From Crossiella equi (GTDB taxonomy: Bacteria; Actinomycetota; Actinomycetes; Mycobacteriales; Pseudonocardiaceae): a stretch of DNA of 64,000 bases. The notes beneath the pieces were generated by a model. The model saw nothing but the letters and a program-made list of their open reading frames with translations. It was not told the DNA's origin and made no database searches. The stretch covers positions 3,953,786 through 4,017,785 of the forward strand of contig NZ_JAGIOO010000001.1 in NCBI RefSeq assembly GCF_017876755.1. Direction: 5' to 3'. A program made the translations under genes and the position numbers. Every line of letters begins with the position of its first letter. The stretch's first letter is position 1. Of this stretch, positions 1-9,242 are shown one piece after another.

Positions 1-1607
1 TCGACCCGGATGCCCGGCTGGAGCTGCAGAAGGTGCTGGCCTCCGCCATGGCGGGCGACGAGGCGGCGGTGGCCGAGCTCGCCGACCGCATGGCGGGCCC
101 GCTCACCTTCGGCACCGCGGGCCTGCGCGGCCCGGTCCGTTCGGGCCCGAACGGCATGAACCGCGCGGTGGTCGTCCGCACCACGGCGGGCCTGGGCGAG
201 TACCTCAAGGCCGAGGGCAAGGCCGGGGGTGTGGTCGTGGTCGGCCGGGACGCCCGGCACGGCTCGGAGGCCTTCCACACCGACGTGGCCGAGGTGCTGG
301 CCGCGGCGGGCTTCGACGTGCGCGTGCTGCCCCGCCCGCTGCCCACCCCGGTGCTGGCCTTCGCGGTGCGCGCGCTGGACGCGGTGGCCGGGGTGCAGGT
401 CACCGCCTCGCACAACCCGCCCGCGGACAACGGCTACAAGGTCTACCTGGACTCCGGTTCGCAGATCGTGCCGCCCGCCGACCAGCGCATCGAGGCCGAG
501 ATCGCCAAGACGATCGCCTCGGTGTCAGTGGCCAGGGCGGCCACCTGGAAGCCGGTCGGCGAGGACCTCGTCGAGTCCTACGTGGCCCGGGTGGCCACGC
601 TGCCCCGGGGCGGCGCCCGCGAGCTTCGGATCGCTGCCACCGCGCTGCACGGTGTGGGTGCCGCGACACTGCGCCGGGTCATGGCCGCGGCCGGGTTCAC
701 CGACCTGCACCTGGTGGCCAACCAGGAGCAGCCGGACCCGGACTTCCCCACGGTGAGCTTCCCGAACCCGGAGGAGCCCGGCGCCACCGACGAGCTGCTG
801 GCCCTGGCCGCCGAGGTGGACGCGGACCTGGCGGTGGCGCTGGACCCGGACGCGGACCGCTGCGCCCTCGGGCTCAAGGGCCCGGACGGCACCTGGCGGA
901 TGCTGCGGGGTGATGAGACCGGGGCGCTGCTCGGCGAGCACGTGCTGTCCACCCTGGACCGGACCGCGCACCCGGACCCGTTGGTGGCCACGACGATCGT
1001 GTCCTCGGAGCTGCTGCGGTCGATCGCCGGGGCGCACGGCGCGCGCTACGACGAGACGCTGACCGGCTTCAAGTGGCTGGTGCGCGCGGGCGATGGCCGG
1101 GGCACCGGCCTGGTCTACGCCTACGAGGAGGCCCTGGGCCACTGCGTGGACCCCGACCACGTGCGGGACAAGGACGGCCTGTCCGCGGCGGTGCTGGCGG
1201 CCGACCTGGCGGCCACGCTCAAGGCGGCGGGCCGCTCGCTCCAGGACCGCCTGGACGAGCTGGCGGTCGCGCACGGCCTGCACCAGACCGACCAGGTCTC
1301 GCTGCGGGTCGAGGACCTGACGCTGATCGCGGCCACCATGCGCCGCCTGCGCGCCACGCCGGTGACCGAGCTCGCGGGCACCGGGGTCGAGCAGACCGAC
1401 CTGCGGCCGAAGGCGGACGTGCTCACGCTGCGGGCCCCGGGCCTGCGGGTGCTGATCCGCCCGTCCGGCACCGAGCCGAAGGTGAAGGCCTACGTGGAGG
1501 TGGTCACCCCGGTGGCCGGGCTGGACGGGCTCGCGGAGGCCCGGGCCGCCGGTCAGCGGCGGCTGGCCGAGCTCCGCGAGGTCCTCACCGCGCTGCTGTC
1601 CGGCTGA
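1..1607 (+). CDS. pmmB: Phosphosugar mutase (PMM/PGM family), 5' end outside window
   Basis: Alpha-D-phosphohexomutase. The frame is open to the window edge (first full codon at 3), so the start lies upstream; the visible residues before the first in-frame GTG at 33 still read as coding. Family motifs are present in order: the phosphoserine loop TASHNPP, the metal loop DPDADRC, the sugar-specificity stretch EEALGH followed by VRDKDG, and the C-terminal phosphate-binding RPSGTEPK. The neighbours upp, deoC, deoA, cdd and add suggest it works in nucleoside salvage, possibly as a phosphopentomutase converting (deoxy)ribose-1-P to the 5-phosphate, because no deoB is seen. The family is sure; the substrate is inferred. 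Confidence 0.9.
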   Translation, partial: DPDARLELQKVLASAMAGDEAAVAELADRMAGPLTFGTAGLRGPVRSGPNGMNRAVVVRTTAGLGEYLKAEGKAGGVVVVGRDARHGSEAFHTDVAEVLAAAGFDVRVLPRPLPTPVLAFAVRALDAVAGVQVTASHNPPADNGYKVYLDSGSQIVPPADQRIEAEIAKTIASVSVARAATWKPVGEDLVESYVARVATLPRGGARELRIAATALHGVGAATLRRVMAAAGFTDLHLVANQEQPDPDFPTVSFPNPEEPGATDELLALAAEVDADLAVALDPDADRCALGLKGPDGTWRMLRGDETGALLGEHVLSTLDRTAHPDPLVATTIVSSELLRSIAGAHGARYDETLTGFKWLVRAGDGRGTGLVYAYEEALGHCVDPDHVRDKDGLSAAVLAADLAATLKAAGRSLQDRLDELAVAHGLHQTDQVSLRVEDLTLIAATMRRLRATPVTELAGTGVEQTDLRPKADVLTLRAPGLRVLIRPSGTEPKVKAYVEVVTPVAGLDGLAEARAAGQRRLAELREVLTALLSG

Positions 1608-1610
1608 GGT

Positions 1611-1661
1611 CCTGCGGTGTCATCCCCTTCCCGGTGACGGGGACCGGGATGGCACCGCAGG
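1611..1661. terminator. Bidirectional terminator hairpin
   Basis: Inverted repeat CCTGCGGTG...CACCGCAGG with an inner CATCCC/GGGATG pairing. It lies exactly between the convergent mutase and aldo/keto reductase genes. No T-run is visible, as is common in actinomycetes. Confidence 0.6.
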
Positions 1662-1665
1662 CGGG

Positions 1666-2657
<992 letters not shown>

Positions 2658-2661
<4 letters not shown>

Positions 2662-3062
2662 GCGGTTGCCTCCTCGTGGTGGAGCAGACCCTCGGCGGTC
2701 ATGGACCGCTCGATCTGGTCGTAGTGCTCGATCTTGTAGTCCAGGATGGCCAGGCAGGCCTGGAGCTCGGCGATGCGCTCGCGCACGGAGGTCCGCTGCT
2801 CGACCAGGATCGCCTTGCGGCGCGGCGAGCTGACGTTCCCCCGGTGCCGGAGCTGGGCATATTCCCGCATCATGCGGATGGGCATGCCGGTCAGCCGGAG
2901 CTTGGTGAGGAACTCCAGCCAGCTGAGGTCCTCATCGGAGTAGGCACGGCGCCCGCCCGCGTCCCGGGCGGGCGGCTCGAGCAGGCCGATGCGCTCGTAG
3001 TACCGCAGGGTGTCCACGGACAGCCCGCTGCGCTCGGCGGCTTGGGCTATGGAGTAACTCAC
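2658..3062 (-). CDS. MerR family transcriptional regulator
   Basis: MerR-type activator of about 134 residues. The N-terminal winged helix-turn-helix reads [20 protein letters not shown] and is followed by a long dimerisation helix. A further in-frame start exists at 3095 but it lies inside the promoter. GTG at 3062 is preferred because it gives the canonical MerR N-terminus and sits 7 nt after a clear -10 box, implying a leaderless mRNA. No effector-binding cysteines are evident. First gene of a two-gene operon with the aldo/keto reductase. Confidence 0.9.
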
Positions 3063-3069
3063 GCCCCCG

Positions 3070-3100
3070 AACGTAGGAGCTGGAGTGCGCTCCAAGTCAA
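3070..3100 (-). promoter_or_regulatory. MerR-type promoter with 19-bp spacer
   Basis: Read on the minus strand: -35 TTGACT (3095-3100) and -10 TACGTT (3070-3075), separated by 19 bp. The spacer contains the dyad TGGAGCGCACTCCA. An overlong spacer with an internal palindrome is the hallmark of MerR-activated promoters. The -10 is 7 nt from the GTG start. Confidence 0.8.
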
Positions 3101-3105
3101 GCGCG

Positions 3106-3492
3106 TCAGTCCTCGTCCTTGGGGCTCGCCCACTCCTCCAGGCGGTCGGCCAGGTCCTTCACCTCGACCAGCCCGCGGCCGATGTCGCGCACCATCTCGA
3201 GGGCCACGTCCTCGTCGGCGTCGATCCACCAGCCGTTGATGTCACACAGCGTCACCGCCGCGACCCAGCCCAGCCGCCAGTTGCCTTCCAGGAGCGGACG
3301 GGTGCGGACGATGGAGTCGAGCAGGGCGGCGGCCTTCAACCAGAGCGTCGCGTACGCCTCAACACCGAGCACGGCGGCCCGGGGGCGATGCGCGGCGGAG
3401 TCCAGCAGCCCGACATCGCGCACCACGAGGTCACCGCCGGTGACCGCAGTGGCCAGCACGAGCAGGTCGCCGGCATCCAAATAAGTGATCAC
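3106..3492 (-). CDS. doc: Death-on-curing (Doc/Fic) family toxin, degenerate motif
   Basis: 128 residues matching the Doc family along their whole length (VVRDVGLLDSA, LWLKAAALLDS, then the Fic loop). The canonical HPFxDGNKR loop reads RPLLEGNWR here (residues 65-73): the His is Arg and the Lys is Trp, while Gly70, Asn71 and Arg73 remain. Doc toxins phosphorylate EF-Tu using this loop, so this copy may be weak or inactive. It lies 21 nt downstream of the ribbon-helix-helix antitoxin gene, in the same orientation. Confidence 0.82.
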   Translation of the reverse strand: MITYLDAGDLLVLATAVTGGDLVVRDVGLLDSAAHRPRAAVLGVEAYATLWLKAAALLDSIVRTRPLLEGNWRLGWVAAVTLCDINGWWIDADEDVALEMVRDIGRGLVEVKDLADRLEEWASPKDED

Positions 3493-3513
3493 CAGCCATG
3501 ACTTACCAGAAAA

Positions 3514-3720
3514 TCAGGTAGAGCCGAGCCTTTCGAGCAATCCCCGATAGCGGGGAAGAACACGTTCGAGCGCTTCGCTCAGCTGCTGCTCCTTGTGCAA
3601 CCTGGACCACCTCTCCGCCAGCGCCAGCCGGACGATCTCCTGTTTGGAGCGGCCCTCGACGGCGGCTAGCTCGTCGAGTTGCCGGTTCTCCTCTTCGGTG
3701 AGCCGGAGCGTCATGGCCAT
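3514..3720 (-). CDS. Ribbon-helix-helix (CopG-like) antitoxin
   Basis: 68 residues. The N-terminal strand MTLRLTEEENRQLDELA followed by helices fits a ribbon-helix-helix DNA-binding antitoxin, with a charged C-terminal tail that would wrap the toxin. It precedes the Doc-family gene as expected for a type II pair and probably autoregulates from the 3721-3760 region. Confidence 0.8.
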   Translation of the reverse strand: MAMTLRLTEEENRQLDELAAVEGRSKQEIVRLALAERWSRLHKEQQLSEALERVLPRYRGLLERLGST

Positions 3721-3785
3721 GCGAGGGATGGTACCGATCTGGTATCACCATAACCAGAGGTCAGGTACGTCCATTCGGGTTACGT

Positions 3786-3794
3786 AACAGTGTT
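3786..3794. promoter_or_regulatory. Putative TetR half-operator (mirror copy)
   Basis: AACAGTGTT, the exact reverse complement of the site at 3965-3973 in the same intergenic region (3721-3990). It may be a second binding site for the TetR protein encoded at 3991. Nothing else gene-like is seen in this intergenic stretch. Confidence 0.35.
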
Positions 3795-3962
3795 TCACCA
3801 GCCGCGGTCGATACTCTCCGTGATATCGCTCGGCGAGACGAGTGCCCTGACCTGCCGTCCACTGATCTTCCCGTGGGGGCCTGAGGGGATGCCCGAGAGG
3901 ACACGGGACCTTCGCCACACCCGGCCGCCGCGCACCGGACGCCGCGCGTGGCACCGCCACCC

Positions 3963-3983
3963 ATAACACTGTTGCGCTACGCT
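3963..3983 (+). promoter_or_regulatory. TetR promoter with overlapping operator
   Basis: AACACTGTT dyad (3965-3973) followed by a -10-like TACGCT (3978-3983), 7 nt before the GTG start at 3991. The layout fits autorepression of a leaderless TetR transcript. Confidence 0.45.
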
Positions 3984-3990
3984 GGCGGAC

Positions 3991-4584
3991 GTGCCGAGAC
4001 CGAAGACGCACGACGACGCACTCCGGGGGAAGCTGCTCGACCGCGCCGGGCACCTGCTGTCCAGCCAGGGGCCCGGGGCGCTCGGCCTGCGGGGGCTGGC
4101 GCAGGATGTCGGCACGTCCACCACGGCGGTGTACTCGCTCTTCGGCGGCAAGCCCGGCCTGCTGCGCGAGCTGCACCTGGAGGCCTTCCGCCGCTTCGGC
4201 GCGCACCTGGCCGCCGTGCCGATGAGCGAGGACCCCGCGCACGACCTCAACGAGCTGGGCCTGGCCTACCGCGAGGCGGCACTGGCCGACCCGCACCTGT
4301 ACGCGGTGCTGTTCGGCCCGATGGACCTGGGCTTCACCCCGGACGAGGAGACCACCTCGGCCGCCGAGGCCGCGCTGCACCCGCTGACCGAGGTGGTCCG
4401 GCGCGGGCTGGCCGACGGTGTGTTCAAGGCGGAGTCGGCCGAGCAGCTGGCGAACTCGGCCTGGGGCATCGTGCACGGCCTGGTCAGCCTGGAGCTGGGC
4501 GGGCGGCTGCTGCCCGGCGACCGGGTGGCCGACTACCTGCGGGCGCTGGAGTCCCACACGAACGGCTGGCGGGCGACCCCGTAG
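3991..4584 (+). CDS. TetR/AcrR family transcriptional regulator
   Basis: 197 residues. The N-terminal helix-turn-helix (GPGALGLRGLAQDVGTSTTAVYSLFGGKPGLL) is standard TetR. The C-terminal ligand domain (DPHLYAVLFGP...) resembles the WHG/TetR_C_13 type. GTG start chosen from the adjacent -10 box. It is monocistronic and ends in a shared terminator facing the chitinase gene, so its target is unknown; autoregulation through the AACACTGTT sites is likely. Confidence 0.88.
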   Translation: MPRPKTHDDALRGKLLDRAGHLLSSQGPGALGLRGLAQDVGTSTTAVYSLFGGKPGLLRELHLEAFRRFGAHLAAVPMSEDPAHDLNELGLAYREAALADPHLYAVLFGPMDLGFTPDEETTSAAEAALHPLTEVVRRGLADGVFKAESAEQLANSAWGIVHGLVSLELGGRLLPGDRVADYLRALESHTNGWRATP

Positions 4585-4606
4585 CCGGAGCCGCCCGCCA
4601 GAGGGC

Positions 4607-4673
4607 GCGAGGCCCGGGACACCCCGCCGCCAACGGTTCCCCGGGCCTCGCTGAACTGTCCGTTTAGGACAGT
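4607..4673. terminator. Two tandem hairpins between convergent genes
   Basis: A 12-bp stem GCGAGGCCCGGG/CCCGGGCCTCGC (4607-4618 with 4640-4651) and a 7-bp stem ACTGTCC/GGACAGT (4655-4673) that overlaps the chitinase stop codon. Serves tetR and the chitinase. Confidence 0.6.
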
Positions 4674-5998
4674 CCTCTGTGGATCGCCGAGAACAGCTCA
4701 CCGTTGTCGGTGTCACCGTCCAGCGACCAGACCATGGCGCCGCCGAGGCGCTCCTGGCGGATGTAGCGCATCTTGTTCGTGATCGAGGCCGCGTCGTCGA
4801 AGTTCCAGAACGTGGTCCCGTCGAAGAGCCAGCCGGTCGCGGCCCTGGGGTCGCGGTGCACGGTGAAGCCCGGCAGCTCCTTGAGCTTGTTGTAGTTGAG
4901 GTAGCCGCACTCCTGCGGGCTCGGCGCACAGCCGGCGGCGTCCTGGAACAGGCCGGTGCCGCCGCCGGTCACGCCGGTCCAGCCGCGCCCGTAGAAGGGC
5001 ACGCCCAGCACCAGCGAACGCCTCGGCGCCCCGCGCTCCAGGTAGTTCTTGACCACCTCGTCCAGGTCCAGCTGCCCGGGCGTCGGGTCGGCGGCCGGAG
5101 CGTGGATCGCGGACTGGTGGTTGGTCTTGGCGTCCCAGGCGCCGTGGATGTCGTAGCCCTGGACGGTGGCGAAGTCCAGCAGGCGGAACACCTTCGGCAC
5201 CTCGATGCCCGCGTCCATGGTCGCCTCACCGGCGGGCAGGAACGCGGTCAGCTCGTAGTGCTTGCCGGTGCGCCAGGACAGCTCCGCGAACTGCTTGCGG
5301 AACTCGACCAGCGCGAGGGTGAAGTTCTGCTTGTCCTCGGGCCGGATCACGTTGCCCGGCGCGCCCTCCGCGCCCGGCCACTCCCAGTCCAGGTCGATGC
5401 CGTCGAAGATGCCCGCGGCCGCGCCCTTGCCACCCTGCGGGGCGCCGTCGAGCTGGGGCAGGTCGCCCTTGAGGTAGAGGTCCACGCAGCTCTTCACGAA
5501 CGCCTTGCGCGAGGCGTCGGTGAGCACCGCGTTGGAGAAGTACTTGGACCAAGTCCAGCCGCCCAGCGAGATGTTGACCTTCAGGTTCGGGTACTTCTTC
5601 TTCAGCTTGCGCAGCTGGTTGAAGTTGCCCGCCAGCTTCTGGTCGGGCTTGTCCGCCACGCCGTCGACCGACTCGGCCGCGGTGTGCGGCTTCTGGTAGT
5701 CCGCCGCCGCCTCACCGAGACCGGTCTCGTTGGTGGCGAAGCACTTGCCGTCCTCGCTGACGTTGCCGAAGGCGTAGTTGAGGTGCGTCAGCTTCCCCGC
5801 CGTGCCGGAGCTGACCAGCTTGTTCACCGTGTAGCCGAACTGCCGGGCGCTCCACTGCGTGTAGTACCCCACGCGGCGCTGCGCCGCGTGCTCGGCCGCC
5901 TGCTCCCCGGCCACGGCGGGTGCCGTGGGCACGAACAGACCGGCCAGCGTGGTGGCCACAACCGCGGCGAGGATGCCGCGGCGTCGAGTGGTCCTCAT
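4664..5998 (-). CDS. Secreted GH18 chitinase
   Basis: 444 residues. Signal peptide to about residue 30 (twin-Arg-like start MRTTRRR, hydrophobic core, APAVAG). A single glycoside hydrolase family 18 barrel follows: substrate motif SLGGW (144-148) and catalytic DGIDLDWEWPG with acid Glu206. It hydrolyses chitin to chito-oligosaccharides outside the cell. There is no carbohydrate-binding module, unlike the paralogue 83 bp upstream, with which the catalytic domain is clearly homologous, so the pair may be a tandem duplication. RBS AAGGAG precedes the ATG. A hairpin at 6038-6069 separates the two genes, so expression is either by read-through or from its own promoter. Confidence 0.93.
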   Translation of the reverse strand: MRTTRRRGILAAVVATTLAGLFVPTAPAVAGEQAAEHAAQRRVGYYTQWSARQFGYTVNKLVSSGTAGKLTHLNYAFGNVSEDGKCFATNETGLGEAAADYQKPHTAAESVDGVADKPDQKLAGNFNQLRKLKKKYPNLKVNISLGGWTWSKYFSNAVLTDASRKAFVKSCVDLYLKGDLPQLDGAPQGGKGAAAGIFDGIDLDWEWPGAEGAPGNVIRPEDKQNFTLALVEFRKQFAELSWRTGKHYELTAFLPAGEATMDAGIEVPKVFRLLDFATVQGYDIHGAWDAKTNHQSAIHAPAADPTPGQLDLDEVVKNYLERGAPRRSLVLGVPFYGRGWTGVTGGGTGLFQDAAGCAPSPQECGYLNYNKLKELPGFTVHRDPRAATGWLFDGTTFWNFDDAASITNKMRYIRQERLGGAMVWSLDGDTDNGELFSAIHRGLS

Positions 5999-6037
5999 CT
6001 GCGAGCACTTCTCCTTGCTTGGTGTAGGGGGAGTGGC

Positions 6038-6069
6038 CGCGGCCCGGGGGCAGGGAGTCCCGGGCCGCG
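6038..6069 (-). terminator. Hairpin between the two chitinase genes
   Basis: Perfect 11-bp stem CGCGGCCCGGG/CCCGGGCCGCG with a 10-nt loop, just downstream of the 647-residue chitinase stop. Terminator or attenuator. Confidence 0.55.
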
Positions 6070-6080
6070 ACCGTTTTCCG

Positions 6081-8024
6081 CTAACCCAGCGCGGTCGCCA
6101 GAGCCTTGATCAGCTCACCGTCCGCGGTGTCGCCGTCGAGGGACCAGATCATCGCGCCGCCCAGGCCCTTGCTCTTGGCCCAGTTGACCTTCCGGGTGAT
6201 CTCGGTGGGATCGTCGAAGGTCCAGAAGGTGGTGCCGTTGAACAGCCACGCGTGTCCCGCGGTGGTGTCCCGGTGCAGGGTGTAGCCGCTGTTGATGAGC
6301 TCCTTGGCCTTCTTGTAGTCCTCGATGCCCGCCTCGTACGTACCGGGCGCGGGACCGCTCGCGGGCTGGAACAGGCCGTTGTTGACGTTGGGCACCCCGG
6401 TCCAGCCCCGGCTGTAGAACGGGACGCCGAGCACGACCCAGTTGGCGGGTGCGCCCCGGCTGAGCCAGGCGTTCACGGCGATCTCGTCGGAGTAGGCGAC
6501 CGGAGCCGGGTCACCGGCGGGCTGCTTCACCGAGGACTGCTGGTTGGTCTGCTTCTCCCAGCCGCCGTGGAAGTCGTAGCCCTGGACGTTGCCGAAGGTC
6601 AGGTTCTTCACGACCTCGCCGACCTCGAACCCGGCGTCGACCTTCCTCGGGTCGGCGGGCAGGAACGCGGTCAGGTCGTACTTCTTGCCGGTGGTGGCGC
6701 CAAGCGCGTCCAGCTGGGCGCGGTACTCGGCGGCCAGCAGGCTGAAGTTGCGCTTGTCCTCGGGGCGGATGACGTTGCCGACCTCACCCTCGGAGCCGGG
6801 CCACTCCCAGTCGATGTCGATGCCGTCGAAGATGCCCGCGCCGGAACCGGGACCGCCCTGCGGGTCGCCGCCGATGACCGGCAGGTTGCCCTTGATCCAC
6901 ATGTCGATGCAGGAGGCCACGTGGGCCTTGCGGGAGGCGTCGGTGAGCGCGGCGTTGGAGAAGTACTTCGACCAGGTCCAGCCGCCCAGGGAGATCAGCA
7001 CCCGCAGGTTCGGGTACTTGGCCTTGAGCTTCTTGAGCTGGTTGAGGTTGCCCGCCAGCGGCTGGTTGTAGGTGTCGGCCACGCCGTCCACGGCCTGGTC
7101 GGCGGGCAGGCGGCGCTGGTAGTCCGCCCAGGAGTCGCCCTGGCCCTGCTGGTTGACCTGGAAGCACTTGCCCTCGGCGTTGACGTTGCCGAAGGCGTAG
7201 TTCAGGTGGGTCAGCCGCGCGGCGGTGCCGGAGGTGTCGAGGTTCTTCACGTGGTAGTTGCGGCCGTAGACGCTCCACTGCGTGAAGTAGCCGACCTTGC
7301 GGTTGCCCGCCGGGCCCGGGTCGCCGCCGCCGGTGGTGGTCTTGCCGGTGACCGCCGGGCTGGCCGCGGAGGTGTTGCCCGCGGCGTCCTTGGCCCGCAC
7401 GGTGAAGGTGTAGGAGGTGTTGGCGGACAGGCCGGTCACGGTCGCGGCGGTACCGGTCGCGGTGGCCACCACCGCGCCGTCGCGCACGATCTCGTAGGCG
7501 GTGACGCCGATGTTGTCGGTGCTGGCGGGCCAGCTCAGCGACAGGCTGGAGCTGGACGCGCCGGTCACCGTCGGGGCACCCGGCGCGGTCGGTGCCTGGG
7601 TGTCGGGCTCGGTGCTGCCGCCGTCGCAGGGGGCGCCGTTCACGCGGCAGTTCGCCGGGTCGGCGTAGGCGCCGGTGAACTGCACGCCGAAGCCGAAGGA
7701 GGCGGACTGGCCCGCGGCCAGGGAACCGTTCCAGGACTGGCTCTTCGCGGTGACCCGCTGGCCCGCGGTGGTGTGGCTCGCCTCCCAGAGCGAGCCGATG
7801 CGGTGCCCGGTGGGCAGGTCGAACTCCACGGTCCAGCTCGTGATGGCCGAGGGACCGTTGTTGGTGATCGTGTACTTGCCCTCGTAGCCGGTGTCCCAGC
7901 CGGAGGTCTTGGTGTACTTGGCGGTGACGCCGGTCGCGGCGTTCGCGGGCAGGGCGGCGAGGCCGAGCACGGTGAGCAGCAGTGCGGTCAGGACCGCGGT
8001 GAAGCGCCATCGGCGGATGGGCAT
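6081..8024 (-). CDS. Secreted modular chitinase: CBM2-FnIII-GH18
   Basis: 647 residues. Signal peptide to about residue 29; family 2 carbohydrate-binding module at 31-133 (YTKTSGWDTGYEGKYTITNN, closing Cys pair 126/133); linker; fibronectin type III at about 145-230; GH18 domain at 241-647 with SLGGW and DGIDIDWEWPG, acid Glu407. The binding module and catalytic domain together target crystalline chitin. RBS GAGGAG just upstream of the ATG. DasR-like operators lie about 300 bp upstream. Confidence 0.95.
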   Translation of the reverse strand: MPIRRWRFTAVLTALLLTVLGLAALPANAATGVTAKYTKTSGWDTGYEGKYTITNNGPSAITSWTVEFDLPTGHRIGSLWEASHTTAGQRVTAKSQSWNGSLAAGQSASFGFGVQFTGAYADPANCRVNGAPCDGGSTEPDTQAPTAPGAPTVTGASSSSLSLSWPASTDNIGVTAYEIVRDGAVVATATGTAATVTGLSANTSYTFTVRAKDAAGNTSAASPAVTGKTTTGGGDPGPAGNRKVGYFTQWSVYGRNYHVKNLDTSGTAARLTHLNYAFGNVNAEGKCFQVNQQGQGDSWADYQRRLPADQAVDGVADTYNQPLAGNLNQLKKLKAKYPNLRVLISLGGWTWSKYFSNAALTDASRKAHVASCIDMWIKGNLPVIGGDPQGGPGSGAGIFDGIDIDWEWPGSEGEVGNVIRPEDKRNFSLLAAEYRAQLDALGATTGKKYDLTAFLPADPRKVDAGFEVGEVVKNLTFGNVQGYDFHGGWEKQTNQQSSVKQPAGDPAPVAYSDEIAVNAWLSRGAPANWVVLGVPFYSRGWTGVPNVNNGLFQPASGPAPGTYEAGIEDYKKAKELINSGYTLHRDTTAGHAWLFNGTTFWTFDDPTEITRKVNWAKSKGLGGAMIWSLDGDTADGELIKALATALG

Positions 8025-8320
8025 GACTCTCCTCGTGTGCAGGTAGAGGAGGAGCAGGGGACGCGGGTGGTGCTGGAGGTGAAGCCGGCCGGGCAGAGGG
8101 AGGTGGTCCTCACCTCTGCCGCGGCCGGAAGCCGGTCACCTCGGCCTGTCCACACCCGGGAGTCATCGCGTAGACGGTGCACAGCGCGGCAGCCATCGCA
8201 ACCTCATCTCTCGTCGAAGCTCCCAGGGGCGGCGGGCCCGTGGCAGGGGTGGAGCACGTGCGAGGCGGCGGCGGTACAGGTCCTGCGGCGCGTGGTGTTG
8301 CCACGCTTGGGAATCACCAT

Positions 8321-8355
8321 GTGGTTCAGACCACAGAACGTCAAGGTCTAGACCA
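8321..8355. promoter_or_regulatory. Two DasR-responsive-element-like sites
   Basis: GTGGTTCAGACCAC (8321-8334) and AGGTCTAGACCA (8344-8355) match the known dre palindrome, core TGGTCTAGACCA, through which DasR (GlcNAc/glucosamine-6-P responsive) represses Streptomyces chitinases. The adjacent GCGTGG-TGTTG-CCACGC inverted repeat (8290-8306) could add structure. No gene is seen between 8025 and 8464. Confidence 0.7.
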
Positions 8356-8464
8356 ATGGGTCACTCGTTCGGCCCAATCGAACATGAAACTGCTTTCAAG
8401 ACAACCGTTTGAGCCACCCGGCTGGTCACCCACTGGTCCAATCGGCGGCACGGACGGCGTACGA

Positions 8465-8503
8465 CGAACGGCCCCCGTGCGAGCGTCACACGGGGGCCGT
8501 TCG
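8465..8503 (-). terminator. upp terminator
   Basis: Perfect 15-bp stem CGAACGGCCCCCGTG with its complement and a 9-nt loop, 17 nt past the upp stop codon. Confidence 0.75.
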
Positions 8504-8519
8504 TTGCGCTGAGCTGGGC

Positions 8520-9143
8520 TTACACCGCCCCGTAGAGGCGGTCCCCGGCATCGCCGAGGCCGGGCACGATGAACCCGGAGTCGTTGAGCCGTTCGTCCAC
8601 CGAGGAGGTGACCACGCGCACCGGAAGGCCCGAGGAGGCCAGCTTCTCGATACCTTCGGGAGCGGCCAGCACGCACACCGCGGTGATGTCGGTGGCGCCG
8701 CGGTCGACCAGCAGCTTGATGGTGTAGATCATCGACCCGCCGGTGGCCAGCATGGGGTCGAGCACCAGCACGGGCCGCCCGGCCAGGCTCGCGGGCAGGG
8801 ACTCCAGGTACGGCGTGGGCTGGAGGGTCTCCTCATCCCGCGCCAGCCCGACGAACCCCATCTGCGCGTCCGGGATGAGGTTGTGCGCCTGGTCGGCCAT
8901 GCCCAGCCCGGCGCGCAGCACGGGCACCAGCAGCGGCGGGTTGGCCAGGCGGTGGCCGTCGGTGCGGGCGACCGGCGTGTGGATGCGCTCCACCGCGACC
9001 GGCGCTTCGCGCATGGCCTCGTAGATGAGCATCTGGGTGAGTTCCTGGAGCGCGGCGCGGAAGGCCGCGCTGTCGGTCCGCGCATCGCGCATGGTGGTCA
9101 GGCGGGCGCGTGCCAGCGGGTGCTCGACAACGAGAACGTCCAT
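8520..9143 (-). CDS. upp: Uracil phosphoribosyltransferase
   Basis: 207 residues. Converts uracil and PRPP to UMP in the cytoplasm. Family signatures: [11 protein letters not shown], the PRPP loop [13 protein letters not shown], and the C-terminal uracil-binding [12 protein letters not shown]. Full length. ATG start with -10 TAACGT on the minus strand at 9153-9158, nearly leaderless. Divergent from deoC. Confidence 0.97.
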   Translation of the reverse strand: MDVLVVEHPLARARLTTMRDARTDSAAFRAALQELTQMLIYEAMREAPVAVERIHTPVARTDGHRLANPPLLVPVLRAGLGMADQAHNLIPDAQMGFVGLARDEETLQPTPYLESLPASLAGRPVLVLDPMLATGGSMIYTIKLLVDRGATDITAVCVLAAPEGIEKLASSGLPVRVVTSSVDERLNDSGFIVPGLGDAGDRLYGAV

Positions 9144-9152
9144 GGTCTTCAG

Positions 9153-9235
9153 ACGTTAGCCGAGTCCTCGACCAGGGGGTTGATCTGCCGGTTTCGTCTC
9201 ACTGTGCCGGGTGGGCGGGGTCACCGCCCTAGACT
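9153..9235. promoter_or_regulatory. Divergent upp/deoC promoter region
   Basis: Minus strand: TAACGT (9153-9158), 9 nt before the upp ATG. Plus strand: TAGACT (9230-9235), 7 nt before the deoC ATG. Both imply leaderless or near-leaderless transcripts. Confidence 0.5.
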
Positions 9236-9242
9236 CCCCCAC

